A DNA stretch of 64,000 nucleotides from Erythrophleum ivorense (lineage: Eukaryota > Streptophyta > Magnoliopsida > Fabales > Fabaceae). The notes beneath the pieces are model-generated. The model did no database searches. It was not told the DNA's origin and saw nothing but the letters and a program-made list of their open reading frames with translations. The stretch lies in assembly GCA_026724425.1 (NCBI GenBank), contig JAIUCV010000400.1, forward strand, positions 248,001 to 312,000, written 5' to 3'. Below, in pieces: positions 11,456-25,171 of this stretch (position 1 is the stretch's first letter; each line of letters starts with the position of its first letter). Position numbers and translations under genes: made by a program.

Positions 11456-13892
11456 ACATGATTTTATTGTGTACTACATTGTAAAATAAGGTTAGCTGAC
11501 CAATGAAAGTAGCAAGCTAGTATAGATCACAATATCATTCTAATTCCAAACAACAATACAAACTTAAAACAAGCTCATAATAAATATTTAAAAGAAAAAA
11601 GCTAAATATGACAATTTCATAACTTTTATTTCAAGATTTTCAACAATATCCTTAAATAGATCTTTTGGAGTTGAACCAGATGTGTTTAATACCATAGCTT
11701 GATATTGAGGAAAGTTTTTTACCTATAAAATATATAACACAAGAGAAAGATTTTTTTTAAATAAAAATACAGGACCAAAAGATTAAAAATTACAAAAGCT
11801 CAAATTTAATAGAAATCAGAACATTAAAGAAGAGTATATTGTATAAGGAATTATCAAAACACTTTATGAGCTATTGAGCTTTGACTAGTAACACTAAAGA
11901 AATCTACCACAAACGGTGTCATAACAAGAAAATTATCAAATCTATTACATTAACCTACTCTCAAAATATATGCATGGAAACCTAATAAAGTTTTCTTGGA
12001 CCTTTTAGACCAAAACAATTAATGAACGAGTTAATTACTAATATCAAGCATTTAACTTGGTCTATCATATAATTCGGGTAATCAAGAGGCATTAAGTATG
12101 GAACATATTGACTGGTTGTCTAACCATTATATAATCAAAGAATAAGCAGGAAATTAAATAAAAAAATTCTTCTTAATTTTCAATTTCAGCTAAAAATCAT
12201 ATAACATGAGGATACAAGAGAATTACCATCATGGTCATATCATTGACTATATTAATCCCATCATTATTCAAGTAACATTTGAAAATTCAAATGCCAAAAA
12301 GTTAAAAAAAAAAAAGAATTACCATATAAAATTGTAACACTTCATAAAAATGCCAAAATAAAACAATGTATCAACAATTTTTTATAAAATAAGAGGGTTG
12401 TATATGGATATTTTAAGGTATGGGAGTCGAAGTAGTAAACATGCATTAAATTTCAATAAGAACAAAACACTTGCTGCATCAGTTGATGTATATCTAGATG
12501 ATTATACTCTAGCTCGCTACAATATTTAAGGCATGTGATGATACTGAGCCAATGCATTAACATTATCTTACTCCTAGCCATAAGATAATGTGAACTAAAA
12601 AAAGTACAAAATAGTATCAACAAGTGTAAAATGAACTATACAAATTCAAGAGAAAGCTAAAACTCACAAAAAAAGAAAACCACGATGATTTGTGAAGAAT
12701 GATGGCTACCCTTGCTGGGATGGAATCATTGGCCGAATCTACCCAAAAAAAAAACAAAAAACAAAAAAGATGTGAGAATGTTTCCAAATTTACAATACAT
12801 TTTGATAAGAAAGCACGTGATAGACTTTAGTAAAATGAATAGGAGAAGAAATTACTTGCGTACATAAGGATGATCTAGAATTTAGAGGACTTAAAGATCC
12901 AATAGCTGAAGGCTAAAAAGGCTAATCCAAAGTCGTCTAAATTTTTGATGACTCAACAAAAATACCAGCTGGACTTCTAATGTGCCAATTGAGTAGTCAA
13001 CGTTCAGATTTAACGTGTATATTAAGTTTTAACGTTGACAAATGACAGCAAGACTAATGAATATAAGATTCAGTACCTATAAAATTAACCTTTACAGTAT
13101 TATCTCTTAAAAGTTTTAAAAAAGAATCTACCAGAAACCAAATGATACATATCTAGTCATATAATTTATTAGAAATGTCTTGCACTCACAGTTTGATGCG
13201 AGAAACTAGACATTAACTTGATTTAGAGTTATTATAGAAAAGAGCTTCTAAAACTGTTTAAGTTTAGAGAGAGAAAAGGAGATATAATAACTGAAAAGAA
13301 AAAAGGAAGAAGAATGAGATGTCACAGGGTAATACGCGTTCTCATTTGATGTGATGGTGATGCAGCGTGCGTTGAACTTACTCCGTTTATTATCGGTGCT
13401 TGACTTTGGTGCTGGTGGACCCAACTTCTCTAGTAAGCTGGTCCGCCTGCCTTCAATTTTCTGCGCCAACATGCTCCATCGAATATTAATTTGACATTGG
13501 CTCTTTCACAAACAAGGGAAGCCGTAACTATTTGCAGGGGGGGACATGTATTCGTCAGCCAATAATTTCTGGTACATTTGTAATAGAGGGATGGCTATAT
13601 TTTCAAGAATATTACATTACTTAATTATGTTGTAATAATTATTAAATATAAAGTAATATTTTATTAAATAATTAATTAAAACATTAATTTATTTAATAAT
13701 TAATAGTTCTTAAAAATAATTAATTGAATTTTTATGTAATTAATGTTATGATTATATTAATAAATTTATTAAAATAAATAAAATATTATTCTATATATAA
13801 TAATATCTAATAATTATTATATCATAACTAAAAAATATAATACCATCACTCTTTGTCATATCATTTAGTGATTTGTACTTTTTTTTGCCATA

Positions 13893-13932
<40 letters not shown>

Positions 13933-15433
13933 CAATAAAGATATCTTCAGGTTAATTTATACATAAACCAATATTAATATTTCTTCTTAAATGATTTTAA
14001 GAATACAGATTCTACATACATCTAGTATATTTATATGAATAATTTTTTTAAAATATTAATTCTAAAATTTAAACCCAAATATTCAATATATGAATACAGA
14101 TTCTTAACCGTTAAGCCAACCTTTTAGAGGGTTATATACGGCAATTAATTAATGATTAAAAAGGAAAAAAAAAAATTGGAGTTATGGAGGAAGCGGCAGA
14201 AGAGCGCATATTTAGACACCAAGCGAAGGCCTGAGAGGAGGCAACTTCCTTATTATGCAGACAGATTGGTGTAAAGGAATTTCTACAAAGTCTCTGAGTT
14301 CCATTTCAAGTTCAACAAATATTTGCCATGCTCTGCGTTGACGAAGCAAAGCCGCGTGCCCCATTTTTCTTTTCAAGCATCCAGTATGAACGCATGCATA
14401 AACCCAACACCTTCTACGCCGCCGCCGAGAGGGAAACGCTTCTTGGAAATAGACCTCTCTGAAATTTTATTTCGCGTACACACGTGAAAGGAACTCCTCT
14501 TTCCAGCAATACAGTCAAATATATTCTTATTGTAAACTTAAATACCCCTTGTTGAAGATGATTGATCTGAGCGTGTCAAATTAACGAAATTTACTAAATG
14601 ATCCAATGACCTATTGACAAGTTTATTTTATTTTTTCCATGATCATTAAATATGCCAGCAGCGCTGCTCATCCTACAGATATATGAACAATCCAAACTCT
14701 CCACAGGATGTGCACAACACAATTACGCCCATATATACCCCCCCCCCCAAAAAAAAAAGAAAAAAAAACAAAGAGAAACTTTTTTTTTTTGGTTTAGAAA
14801 AAAGAAAGGAGTCCCACAGTAAAAAAGTTAGCTACGATGATAAATAGTAATAAACAGTAAAAATGAATTGAGCTATTATATATATATATATATGTATTGA
14901 TTCTAATGGATTTCCCTCTCTCTGTGTATTGATAGTCAGAACCATCAAGTGTCTCGACAACTAAGTTTAGTCGATAGAACACAATAATTAAAAGAATGGT
15001 AGAAACATAATCAACTTTCACTTTTTATCAGTCCTTTGACATTCACCAGAAGACACTCCAAAGCCTGCCTGACATTGTAAATTCAATGTTTGGAAAAATC
15101 AACCACATGCCTAAATTGTGGTTTGGGTTGGGGAAACCATGCTATATTCCAGTGACTCGTCTCAGACATTTTCACATCCAGATCAGTGGGGCGCTAACAC
15201 ATAAAATCAAATACTTACTGAAATATCCCCTCATTTGGTTGAAATGGCATGAAACAAGTGATAGGTGCCTCATGAATGTTTAAACCTATACAAGAATAAA
15301 TTCCATGTCTATTGCAATTAAGTAATCTGCAAGAATGATTTTTCACTACTCGAAGTAATACCAGTAAATTTCAAAATATGGAAGTTGGTAGCTTACAGTG
15401 ACCAGATTGACATGGAAATATCTACGCAAAATC
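11456..15433. other. Intergenic, downstream of the kinase gene; no gene seen
   Basis: No gene recognised. Around 13320-13480 and 14170-14470 the sequence is richer in G+C than its neighbours, and a minus-strand frame of 74 codons lies at 13248-13472, but it matches no family that I know. An (ATT)n run covers 13893-13931, and a C8/A-rich low-complexity tract lies at about 14740-14790. The part from about 15000 to 15433 probably includes the kinase 3' UTR. Confidence 0.45.
13893..13931. repeat. (ATT)n microsatellite
   Basis: About 13 uninterrupted ATT units. Confidence 0.9.
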
Positions 15434-18254
15434 TTAGGCGGAAGTTGAACTCAATCTAGAATTTGATTCCTCTGAAAAATATTTGTCCAGTTGTGAAGGT
15501 GATTGAGGTGGTAGACTACGCACCCCATCTTTATGGACTTCTGAGATTTTGCTCTGAGAGTGCAAGTACTCCAGTGCAACAACAATATCACCAATAAGTG
15601 GACGGAAATTCGGTTGCTCCTGGAGACACATTGCAGTGATAGCTATTGCATGATGCAAACAGCGTAAAGGGAAGTGTCCTTCCAGACGAGGATCAACCAG
15701 CTGTACAAACTTTCTCCGATCCTTTAAAAACTGCCGAGACTGCAAGCAACAAAAGTTAGGAAAAAAAAAGATTCAGAAATAAAAATTTTCCATAAAAGGA
15801 AGCGGAATATAGATACAGCTATGCAGAAAGCTGAAAACATACATTGCCATGCCATAGAATCCCAGTTTTGAAAAACAAGCTTATGGAGATGGCAGGCATT
15901 TATAAGGAAACATACTCTACTTTCTACTTTTTAACACTCATTACAACTAGAAAAAAAAGTGAAACCACTCGACATACCAGGGGAAAGATCTCAAAAGAAA
16001 GAACTACGATTTAAAATTTTCATGTATACTCAAAGAGGGGGAACTTTTCTTTTAAAAAACCTCGAGTCAGAACATTTACCCATGCAACTAAGTTTTGCTC
16101 CCCTGGTTTCTTACTGACATCTATTGCCCTTCGTCCGGTAATCAACTCCATCAAAACCACACCAAAGCTATAGATATCAGATTTGAGTGTTAATTTGCCA
16201 CTCATGGCATACTCTGGGGCACAGTAGCCATATGTTCCCATCACTCTAGTCGAAACATGAGTATTGTCTCCCACAGGACCAAGTTTAGCAAGCCCAAAAT
16301 CTGAGAGTTTTGGGTTGAAGTCATTGTCTAGTAAGATGTTTGCAGATTTCAAATCTCGATAGATAACAGGAGGATTTGCTTTACAATGAAGGTACTCGAG
16401 CCCTCTTGCAGCTCCAACAGCAATCTTCATCCGGTCACTCCAACTTAGCAGCTCTTTGTTTGGTTTTAACTCTAAAAAGAGAAATGTCCCCATTAAAGTA
16501 GATTAGTTAATTAGATTAATAAGATACTAATTCTGGGATAGATGGTCTGATAAATTCTTAATAATGTATGCAGACTATTCAAACTGACGTGCCTGTTTTT
16601 CCATAAACTTTACAACAGATATATCCAACCAAAACAGCAGAAAGAGAGAGAAGAGCTAAACAAAAACAATGCATGTTTTCATGTTACCATACCATTTTAA
16701 AGTTGCTCCAAATTAGAGCTAAGAAATTCAGTTTAAAAGTAGAGATTTACGATCAGTCTACTTATGCAAAAACCGAAATAGAACAACTTTGATCCTCTGT
16801 TGTGGAAGAGCAGAAACATCAAAGCTCAAACCATTCCCTCCTATGAACAAAACAGAAACTACTTCGAGTCTCTACTCTCAAAAAACAGGGAAGGGGTGTC
16901 ATTGATGTACATGATACGAACCAGAAAGCAAAGAATGTAGTTGTTTCTTTCTATCTTGGACCAGATTTATTGGCACCACGTTCCTTGAATAGGCACCAAA
17001 TATAGTTGTTGTTCACATTTGTAGTCCAATTTATATTAAATAACAAGGAATTTCTCAGAAAATATCAGGTTTTCATTAACCAATGGGCATAGTTGCGTAC
17101 ACTATTAATAATATCTTATAACATGTTAAACATTAACGGCTGAACTAGGAAACCACAAAAAGGAAAGTAGGAACCAGCAAGTCACATTACATCTCTGATA
17201 CTGGAACACCAAAGTATCAAAAGGAAAGCAACCTCTATATGCTTGAGGTTTAAACAATACCCTCCATGGGAGATGTTAAACCTTTAGTCATATAAATATG
17301 CACAAGATTAGAATTTTCATGGAACAGGAGGTGCAGAAACAAGAGAAATAAGAAAAGAAAGTTATAAGCTTACCAAAGAGATGATCTTCCACGCTACCCA
17401 TAGGCATATATTCATAAACCAAAAGCCTTTGATCTCCGTCGGTGCAGTAACCAAACAAGGTAACAAGATTAGAATGGTGCAGCAGGCTTAACATGAGAAC
17501 CTCCACTATGAATTCCTGAAAACCTTGTTGACCATCGTGATTTAATTGTTTGACAGCAACAAGCTGCAAATAGAAAATGAAGCAATAAAAATAATCAGAA
17601 AGAGCCACCAAGACAATGGAAAATCCAAAAGATCGGACTCTTACGATACATGTCAGAAAATTAGAAGGAAGTAAAGAAAGAGTTTTGAAAAGTAAAACTG
17701 TTTTGGAGGCTTGTGTGAAGGTGACGAAGGAAAAAGAGATGGAAGCGTAACTTGCCTGGCCTGTATCGAGACGACCTTTGTAAACCCTTCCAAAACCCCC
17801 TTCGCCAATCAAATTCACATGCTTGAAACCCCTAGTTGCCACTGCAAGTTCACGAAAAGTGAAACTACGGGCTGCACTGCTTTTTGAGCTGACGGCGATG
17901 CCACTCTTCCCCTTCCCATCTAAGGATCCTACCTTGCTTCCATCCTCTGCACAAATTACAAAATTAACAGGATTCAAAAGCCAAATAGGTTAAACATAAA
18001 AACCCTTACCACCATTATGGGCATGAGCCTTGGACCGCCTGCTCCCTGCAAAACGGATGCATTTAAAAAAGTAATAATAATAAATAAATTTTAAAAAAAT
18101 TAATAACAAAAGAAAGAAATGAAGTCCCAGAAATGGAAGAATAAAGGGAGGGGAAATGAATGAGACCTGAAGAAGAGGTAGATCGAGGAGCATTATCAAT
18201 TTGGATTCTGCTGGCATCTGTGCGACGATGAGTAATGCAGGAGAAGCAGCTCAT
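15434..18254 (-). CDS. Receptor-like cytoplasmic kinase, PBL/RLCK-VII family (PBL21/22-like)
   Basis: Six exons join in phase: 18254-18167, 18045-18010, 17946-17756, 17563-17374, 16471-16080, 15739-15434, encoding 400 residues. It is a serine/threonine kinase expected to act at the inner plasma membrane, relaying signals from receptor kinases. Visible: Gly loop GEGGFG (89-94), catalytic Lys110 in VAVKQL, YRDLK with Asp208 (an RD kinase), DFG at 226-228, and GTYGYCAPE ending at Glu255. The N-terminus MSCFSC has no Gly2, so it cannot be myristoylated; Cys3 and Cys6 are candidate palmitoylation sites. The basic, Ser-rich leader and the C-terminal tail after about residue 370 are typical of the family. 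Intron 3 has a GC donor (CAG|GCAAGT, GC at 17755-17754): the only way to keep TGQ joined to LVAVKQL in frame. All others are GT-AG. The PBL21/22 resemblance is from memory. Confidence 0.93.
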
Positions 18255-21200
18255 CTCCCTGTCATACAAAATTGAAACTCTTCTCAGACAGAGAGAGAGG
18301 ATTTTGCCTCTCCCCTCTCCCCTCTCCCCCCTCCACCTCCAGATCAACAACTGCTTACAAAAATCCTTGCTTAATTCACAAACAACACAATCTCGTGGCT
18401 TGCTAATTTGTGGTGTGTTTTGAGGCAAATAATATTCATGGAAATAGAATTTACGCGTGAAGACGAATGTGCATTTTGTGTATGGTTAACGCCAAATTTG
18501 GACGCAACACCCATTTAGCGGCATAGTAAGCGGAACAGACTCAACTATAATAATGGCATAAGCTTCCCAGTGTTTTGCAAATTCTTGTTTTTTATGTCTC
18601 TGTGGGCACCTTCTTTTCTTTTTTTTACCCCCCTAAAAAATCAGAAAATTAACTTTGTTGGCATTAATGCGTGTGCATGATTGTTGCAAGTCGCTGTCCA
18701 TCCCCCTCACTCTTTCTGTATTTAAACGTTACGGTCCCTGCATGTCTGTGATTTTACCTTGTTGTCCTCCCTTTCTCACTTTTTTTCCCTTTCCCCTCCT
18801 CTATATTCTACATGTCCTTATTATTTATACTATCCTTTCTAATTTTGCTCAATATTTTTAAGGTTGAATTGATTATTCAATTAAGATTAAAAAAATAATT
18901 TATGATTTAAATATTTGATCGTAGTTAAATTAGAATCAAATTTTTTAAAAAACATATACAAAAAAGTATAAATATATATAAGCTTTAGAATTAAATTAAT
19001 ATATAAATTATAAAATAATATTTTAAAATATAAAATCAGTTAAATTATGTGCATTGAGTAAAATTTTATTAAATATTATAAATTTTTGTCGTAAATTCTC
19101 AAAACTTTAATTTAAACAAAAAATAATTTATCCCATTCAATGGATCAATTTTTATTAATTTTTATTGGTTTGTCTAATTTGTGATCTTTTTTTTATTATG
19201 AAAGTCACAACCAATTCATTGATTAAACCAACGAATTTTATTCAATTTTTTAACCTATAAATTTTATACTAAATGTTCACAACCATGCTCATAAAATTTA
19301 TTAATTAAACAATTTATTCCTTTTATCATATTGATTGCGCTCCATTATTTATTTGTGTTTCTTAATATCTACACTAAACTCCTAGCCTTTCTAAAATTAC
19401 ATCTGACATGTTTTAGGGGATGATTTCACGGGTCAAACCAGAAAAAAAAAAAAAAAAAAAAAAGAATTTTCATTAAATTTTTAAAAGCATGACCCACTGG
19501 ATGTGTTTAGGCCTTTGGGCTCTAGCATCTAGGTGCGAGGCAGAGGTAGAACTAGAAGTTGCATAACAAGAACCTCCAAAAAAAAAAAAGAACAAAGTCC
19601 GCCAAAATGAAAAACCTTTGACCAAGATAAAAGACAAAAGAATTAAGTATTGAAACTTGAAAGTGGCTTTCTCTCTTTTTTTCTTTTCCTTTTTTTTTTT
19701 TTCTGATACATTGCTCATGTGAACTTACCCGGATTCATGGAGCTTCCTAGATTTTAGGGTGTTTTTCCTATGAACAAAACAAAATTATGTTAAAAAAAAT
19801 GCAAGAAACTTTAGGGGAATTTTTACAAATTCTCATTTTGTGAAGATAAAATTTTCATTTAGTTTTTAAATGTTTATTCTTAAATTTATACAATTTAATA
19901 TTATAAATTATTTTTTTAAAAAAAATTCATATGTTATGTTTTAATTAACAATTTTGTATAATAAATATTTAAAAAAAAATTATATATGTAACTGGGAAAA
20001 CTTGAATTTCACTGGCGTCGACAAAGACCACACCCTCCCGGCCTTTTTTTTTTTTAAATTAAAATAGTCAATACGGACATAACTGCTGTAAATTTTTTTA
20101 AAAAATATTGATCACCCGCTTTTTAACAATAGAGAGATGAAACGGCTCGTTGTAAATTTTTCTTTAATTGAATGGTTTTAATTAATAAATTTTAGAATTG
20201 GTGATAAATTGCAAATGACTTAAAATTCATGAATTATGATTATCTTTTAACCCCATCATTTTTTTATTATATTAGGAGATTTAGTTGAGTGTGCCAAACC
20301 TGATAATCATAAATTTAAAATTTGTCATATAGGGGGCCGTTTTATATATGTAAAAAATATGTATTTATAAGAAAAATAAAAGGTATAATAAACAGATGTT
20401 AATGATCATATGGTATTGGATTGAAAAGAATAAAACAAGATAAAGTAGGATAAACCAATGACAAATAACGATTTGGAAAGAAGCAGAAAAAAAAAAATAG
20501 AAGCCAAAGCATAGTGATTGTTATACCGAATCCTAGGTCCAAGTATCAAACTTAAAAGGTTGATGATTGATCTGATCTTGACTCTGCTGGATTCGGGAGA
20601 GAGGATACCGTGGATCATCGATCATCCACCATGTGAAGGAAAAAAAAAATTATATATAAATTTTTATATCTGTTTTATTAAATTTTTAATTAAAGGATGA
20701 TGTATATATCATTTTTTAATAATAATAATAATATAAAGATGTATAATTTTTTGAAAAAATATAGAAAACAAATAATTTGTTTACAAACATAAATCATAAG
20801 CAGGGTCCACTTACTATTAACTTCCGTCTCAAACGCTTCATTACCTATTATTGTCTAATTGGTCAATTAATATATAAAAAAGCCATCTCAATCAATTAAT
20901 ATATAAAAAAAGCCATCTCAATCCTTTTTTTTAATTTTTGAAATTAGCATCAAATAATTCCTGATATGAGAGTGAGTTCCATTTGGAATATTCTCATTGT
21001 CTCTAGGCTTTACATGGGGTGTCTCCTTGGGCTTTTTAGTTTTGCGATAACAATTTCTTTCTAGATTTTTGTGATCTTGTCACATTCTCAACGGAAGCTA
21101 TTTATTTATTTGGATTACCTCCCAAACGAATAATCGAACCAGGGTTAGGGTTAGGTAGTTGGGTAGACACAGTCACACAAACACATGGGTTCATGTTCAT

Positions 21201-22219
21201 GTTGCATCCTACTCTTCTAAATAAAACAAAAACCCTTTCTCAAACTTGAATTACTCTTTCTTTTCATTCAACTCATTGGACGTGATCGTGCGTTAACATA
21301 AAATCAACTTGAAAATCAGGAACTAACAACTATTGGAGGCTAATTATTAATTGATGACCAGTAGATTCTCTTACTTTCGGTGATAACGTTAATCCATCCT
21401 CGTCAATAATGAATTCTTTTATTTTTTTTTTCAAATTTTCCATAAACCAAAAAAGTATTGAAATGAGGGGACTGGAATCAAGAAGTGGCTTCATTCATCC
21501 ACCATGAAAAATATTAAATAATTTAATTAAAGCTATGTATTGTGGGTGAGTTAATTTCAAAAGCAATTAAAGGATAAGATTATGGTGAAAATATATATAA
21601 TGATTAAGCTTGCTTTGCCCCTAGTCACTCGTTCATATTTTAGTTTATTATGATGGATATGTTGGAGCTTAGGGTAGTTTTTTACTAGACCTTGAGGATA
21701 ACAATATAAATGATTTTAACATTATCTTTTAATTTAAAATCTTTAGGCATTAAGTTTATGAGTCATTTCCACTTATATATCTCCCTTTTAATTAATTTTA
21801 GCCAATGAGACTTTTTTCCATTCCTATTTATCATTGACCCCAACATGATATTGTCAAGCACACCAACCAATCTAATCCATACAACAGTGTTATTGTGGCA
21901 ATAATTTTTTATTTTCTCCTCTTAGTTTTATTTGTAGATAATAGAATAATGTGAAAAGCAAGGAAATTATAAAACATTGCCATTTAAATGAACACACACT
22001 CATTCTCTTTCCATCTCTCGTATATTTCCTAATTGTCATCCTATTTACAATGAAGTTTTTCAAAATCTATGTAATATCAAAGCTACAATGTTCCTAACAA
22101 CAAAATAAATATAATATAAATTATCCCTTATGATGCTTTCTCTTCCCAACCACAATCTTTATCACTAACCCTACATTTCCTTTCATTTTCAATGCCTATA
22201 CCTTGTCTTTAATCTCTTT
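18255..22219. other. Intergenic, upstream of the kinase; no gene seen
   Basis: The first few hundred bases must hold the kinase promoter and 5' UTR; the TC/GA-rich tract at 18280-18335 fits a plant 5' leader. Beyond that there is no recognisable gene. Features are a poly(A) run at 19442-19463, a 30-bp tandem duplication at 20863-20921, and a telomere-like AGGGTTAGGGTTAGG at 21141-21155. Confidence 0.5.
20863..20921. repeat. Tandem duplication of about 30 bp
   Basis: Two adjacent units read TCAATTAATATATAAAAAA followed by GCCATCTCAA. They differ by one A in the homopolymer. Confidence 0.9.
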
Positions 22220-23196
22220 CCTCCTTATTCCCCTTCTGTGAACCATGCGTCAAAAATCCCATGCCATGGTGGCAAGATTTCAAATTCCAGAGGTTGGTAA
22301 GATTTCCCAAAGTGCTCATGGCATCGTTATTTAAGCACTTCATAATCATAGCTGAAATTGTTAATTTGGTAAGGTTGAATAGAAAGATATTGACAGCTAT
22401 TCAAATCTTCAAAACACCTTAAATTTTCTTGGTGTTGGAGACTTTCTCACACTTGACCCCACCTTTGTTTACACTTTCTTCATTAGAGACATAACAATTA
22501 ATTTTTTGTTTACAACAATGCAAGATAGTGTTTGCATGTTCCATATCATTTTACTTTACAAGTCCATTTATATGAAGATGCCTTAGTCTTTTGAGTTTTC
22601 ACATTCCATTAGGAAAGGTTATAGACATTAAAATTTGTGAATGCCTTAAGTCTAAAGTTTCTAGATTCCAAATGTTGCATATAGATGCTGGAATCATTCC
22701 TAACAAGTTCTCCAATTTTTGTTATTGTATAATCTATTTTTAAGTACCTTAGATGCATCAACGTCTCGAAATTGGTCAAATCTTTAACTTGCGAAAGAGT
22801 GGAAGCCCAAGATCTAACACTCAAACCAATTGGAACCCTTTCACAAGCCATTTCAATTGAACCAATGCAGTAATAGGACTCTTAGTAGAGGCAAAGCATA
22901 GAAAAAGTGCCAAAATGGTCTTTGTTGCTTGAAAAAACATAATTAGGCATGTTGCATTTGATAGATAGCCTACAAGGTTTGGTTGGCTCCAAAATGTCCA
23001 TATCCCTCCAAATCTCAAAAACATTTTTATATTTGCTTTTAGATATGCAACGTCCTCTTAAAAGATTGTGGATCTAACATGATTTCACAAACCCATCACT
23101 TCTCTCACTCCCTATTTGAATCAAGCAACAATTAATAAGCTCATCCACATATTCCTCTGCAATTTCTGATGCCATTTTGAAATATGAATCCTTTAG

Positions 23197-23460
23197 TGTT
23201 AACTTAGGCATGTAAAGCTACAAGAATATTAAGAATGACAAAGGAAAAAGTATATTTGAAAAAATGCATATTTTATTCATTGCACTACTCTTTGTATAAA
23301 GTTAGACTCTAACAGAAAAGCCAAAAAATTCCTTATTCCAAGGCATGACTAACAACTTCCTAATAATAAGTAAAAAATGGAATTAAAGAACAACATTAAT
23401 AACATTCAAAAGACTTGGTCCATGTTGCATACTTAGTATGCACACATATTGTAACTTTTT
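23197..23460 (-). repeat. Left LTR of the copia element, in inverted orientation
   Basis: The reverse complement of this segment aligns along nearly its whole length with the 3' LTR at 29960-30248. Shared landmarks are GTTAGAGTCTA, GTGCAATGAATAAAATATG, CAAATATACTTTTT, TGTCATTCT and CCTAAGT. A normal 5' LTR would be in direct orientation. About 16 bp at the primer-binding-site side and a few bp at the outer side are missing. Confidence 0.8.
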
Positions 23461-23461
23461 A

Positions 23462-23474
23462 TGGTATCAAAGCC
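23462..23474 (+). other. Primer-binding site of the copia element
   Basis: TGGTATCAAAGCC differs by one base from the usual plant site complementary to the 3' end of initiator tRNA-Met (TGGTATCAGAGCC). It lies in the plus orientation, as expected for the downstream gag and pol. Confidence 0.75.
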
Positions 23475-25171
23475 ATATTTTTCTTGAAGGGTATATGCAT
23501 TGAATGAACCTAAATGGATAACAACACATCATTCACACAAGTTGCCCCACCAGTCTTTGATGGTGACAACTACAAAGCTTGGGCCATTAGAATGACAGTT
23601 CATCTTAAAGCACTAGATCTCTTGGATGCTTTAGAGTAAGACTATGAAATTGCTCTATTACTTACAAATCCTATGATGACTCAGCTGAAGGCTCACAAGG
23701 AAAGGAAGATATAGAAGTCAAAAGATAAAAATTGTCTATTTTCTGCTATGTCAAATATAATATTCACAAGAATTATGAGTTTGCAGTCTACTAAGGACAT
23801 TTAGGATGATCTCATATCATAATACCAATGTTATAAAAGAACCAAAAGCATGTAGGTTTTTAACTTTGATCAAGGAATTCGAAATGCATGGTATGAAAGA
23901 GACAAAAAACATCAAAGGATATGCTGACAGGCTATCAAATATTCTAAATAAGGTAAGACTACTTGGTAAAGATTTTTCTGATGAAAGAATTATGCAAAAA
24001 ATACTGGTCATTATACTTGAAAAATATGAATCCAAGATATCTTTATTAGAAAAATCAAAAGACTTATCAACCATTTCTTTATGAGTTTTGGTAAATGCTT
24101 TACAGGTATAGGAGCAAAGGAAAATAATTAGACAAGAGGAAATGTACAATGTGCTTTTCATGTAAAAGCATAAAGTTGAAGAAGAGGCAAGGATGAGAAA
24201 AACAACAAAAAGAAGCACAATAATAAAGTAGAAAACTCCAACAAGCCATAGGCTAACAAATAAGAGACTTTCCTATCTTGTCCACATTGTAAAAAAACTA
24301 ATCATTTGCAAAGAAAGTGTTGGTGGAAAGCTAATGTCAAATGATAGAAATGTAGTTAGATTAGGCACATGGAGAGAATTTGCAAGTCGTAACAAAATGA
24401 AGAAAAAGTATATGCTACAGAGGCTATAAAGGAGCAGTTGTTTGTTGCAACATATTTTGCGACAAGCAATAGTTTTAGTGACTCTTAGTTAATTGATAAT
24501 GGTTGTATACACCACATGATGAATGACAATGAGCTTTTCAAGGATCTTGATGAAAATGCTATTTCTAAAGTAAAAATTGAAAATAATGAATACATTTCAA
24601 TAAAAGGCAAAGGAACTGTGACTATAAAAAGCTTATTAAGTTTGAATTATATTACTGATGTTTTATATATGCCTAAAATTGACCAAAATTTGCTTAATAT
24701 TGGATAGCTAATTGAGAAAGGTCTCAAAATCATATTTTAAAACAAATGGTGCATGATTAAAGATGAAAAGTGCATAGATATATTTAAGGTGAAAATAAGG
24801 GCAAAAAGCTTTGCTTTAAATTTGATGAAGGAGAAGTGGGTGGCTTTTCTTATCAATGTAAGTAATGAAGAATTGCGGCACATGAGGCTTGGGCATTTTC
24901 ACCATATTGGACTCTTGTACATGCAAAGACACAACTTGATGAAAGGAATTCTATTATCAAAAGACAAGTTAACAAATTATATGGCTTGTCAGTATGGAAA
25001 ACAAGCCAAAAAGCCTTTTCCACAAGCTATGCAGAGAGTATCATACAAACTTTAGCTTGTCCACACTAATGTTAGAGGTCTTTAGAAAATTACTTCATTA
25101 ATGATAGTAGATATTACATAATCTTTATTGATGAATATACCAGATTCTGTTGGATTATTTTCTTAAATTAA

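Noticed and set aside
13248..13472. 74-codon minus frame starting MLAQKIEGRRTSLL
   Set aside because: The first part looks protein-like, but no family is recognised and the rest is low-complexity Ser/Phe.
15437..15445. Possible C-terminal lipidation or sorting signal in the kinase tail
   Set aside because: The tail ends in Ser-Thr-Ser-Ala and has no CaaX box or other known signal.
17990..18428. Longer in-frame start upstream of the kinase (MPQNTPQ...)
   Set aside because: Family members begin at the MSCFSC motif, and the extra residues come from the TC-rich leader.
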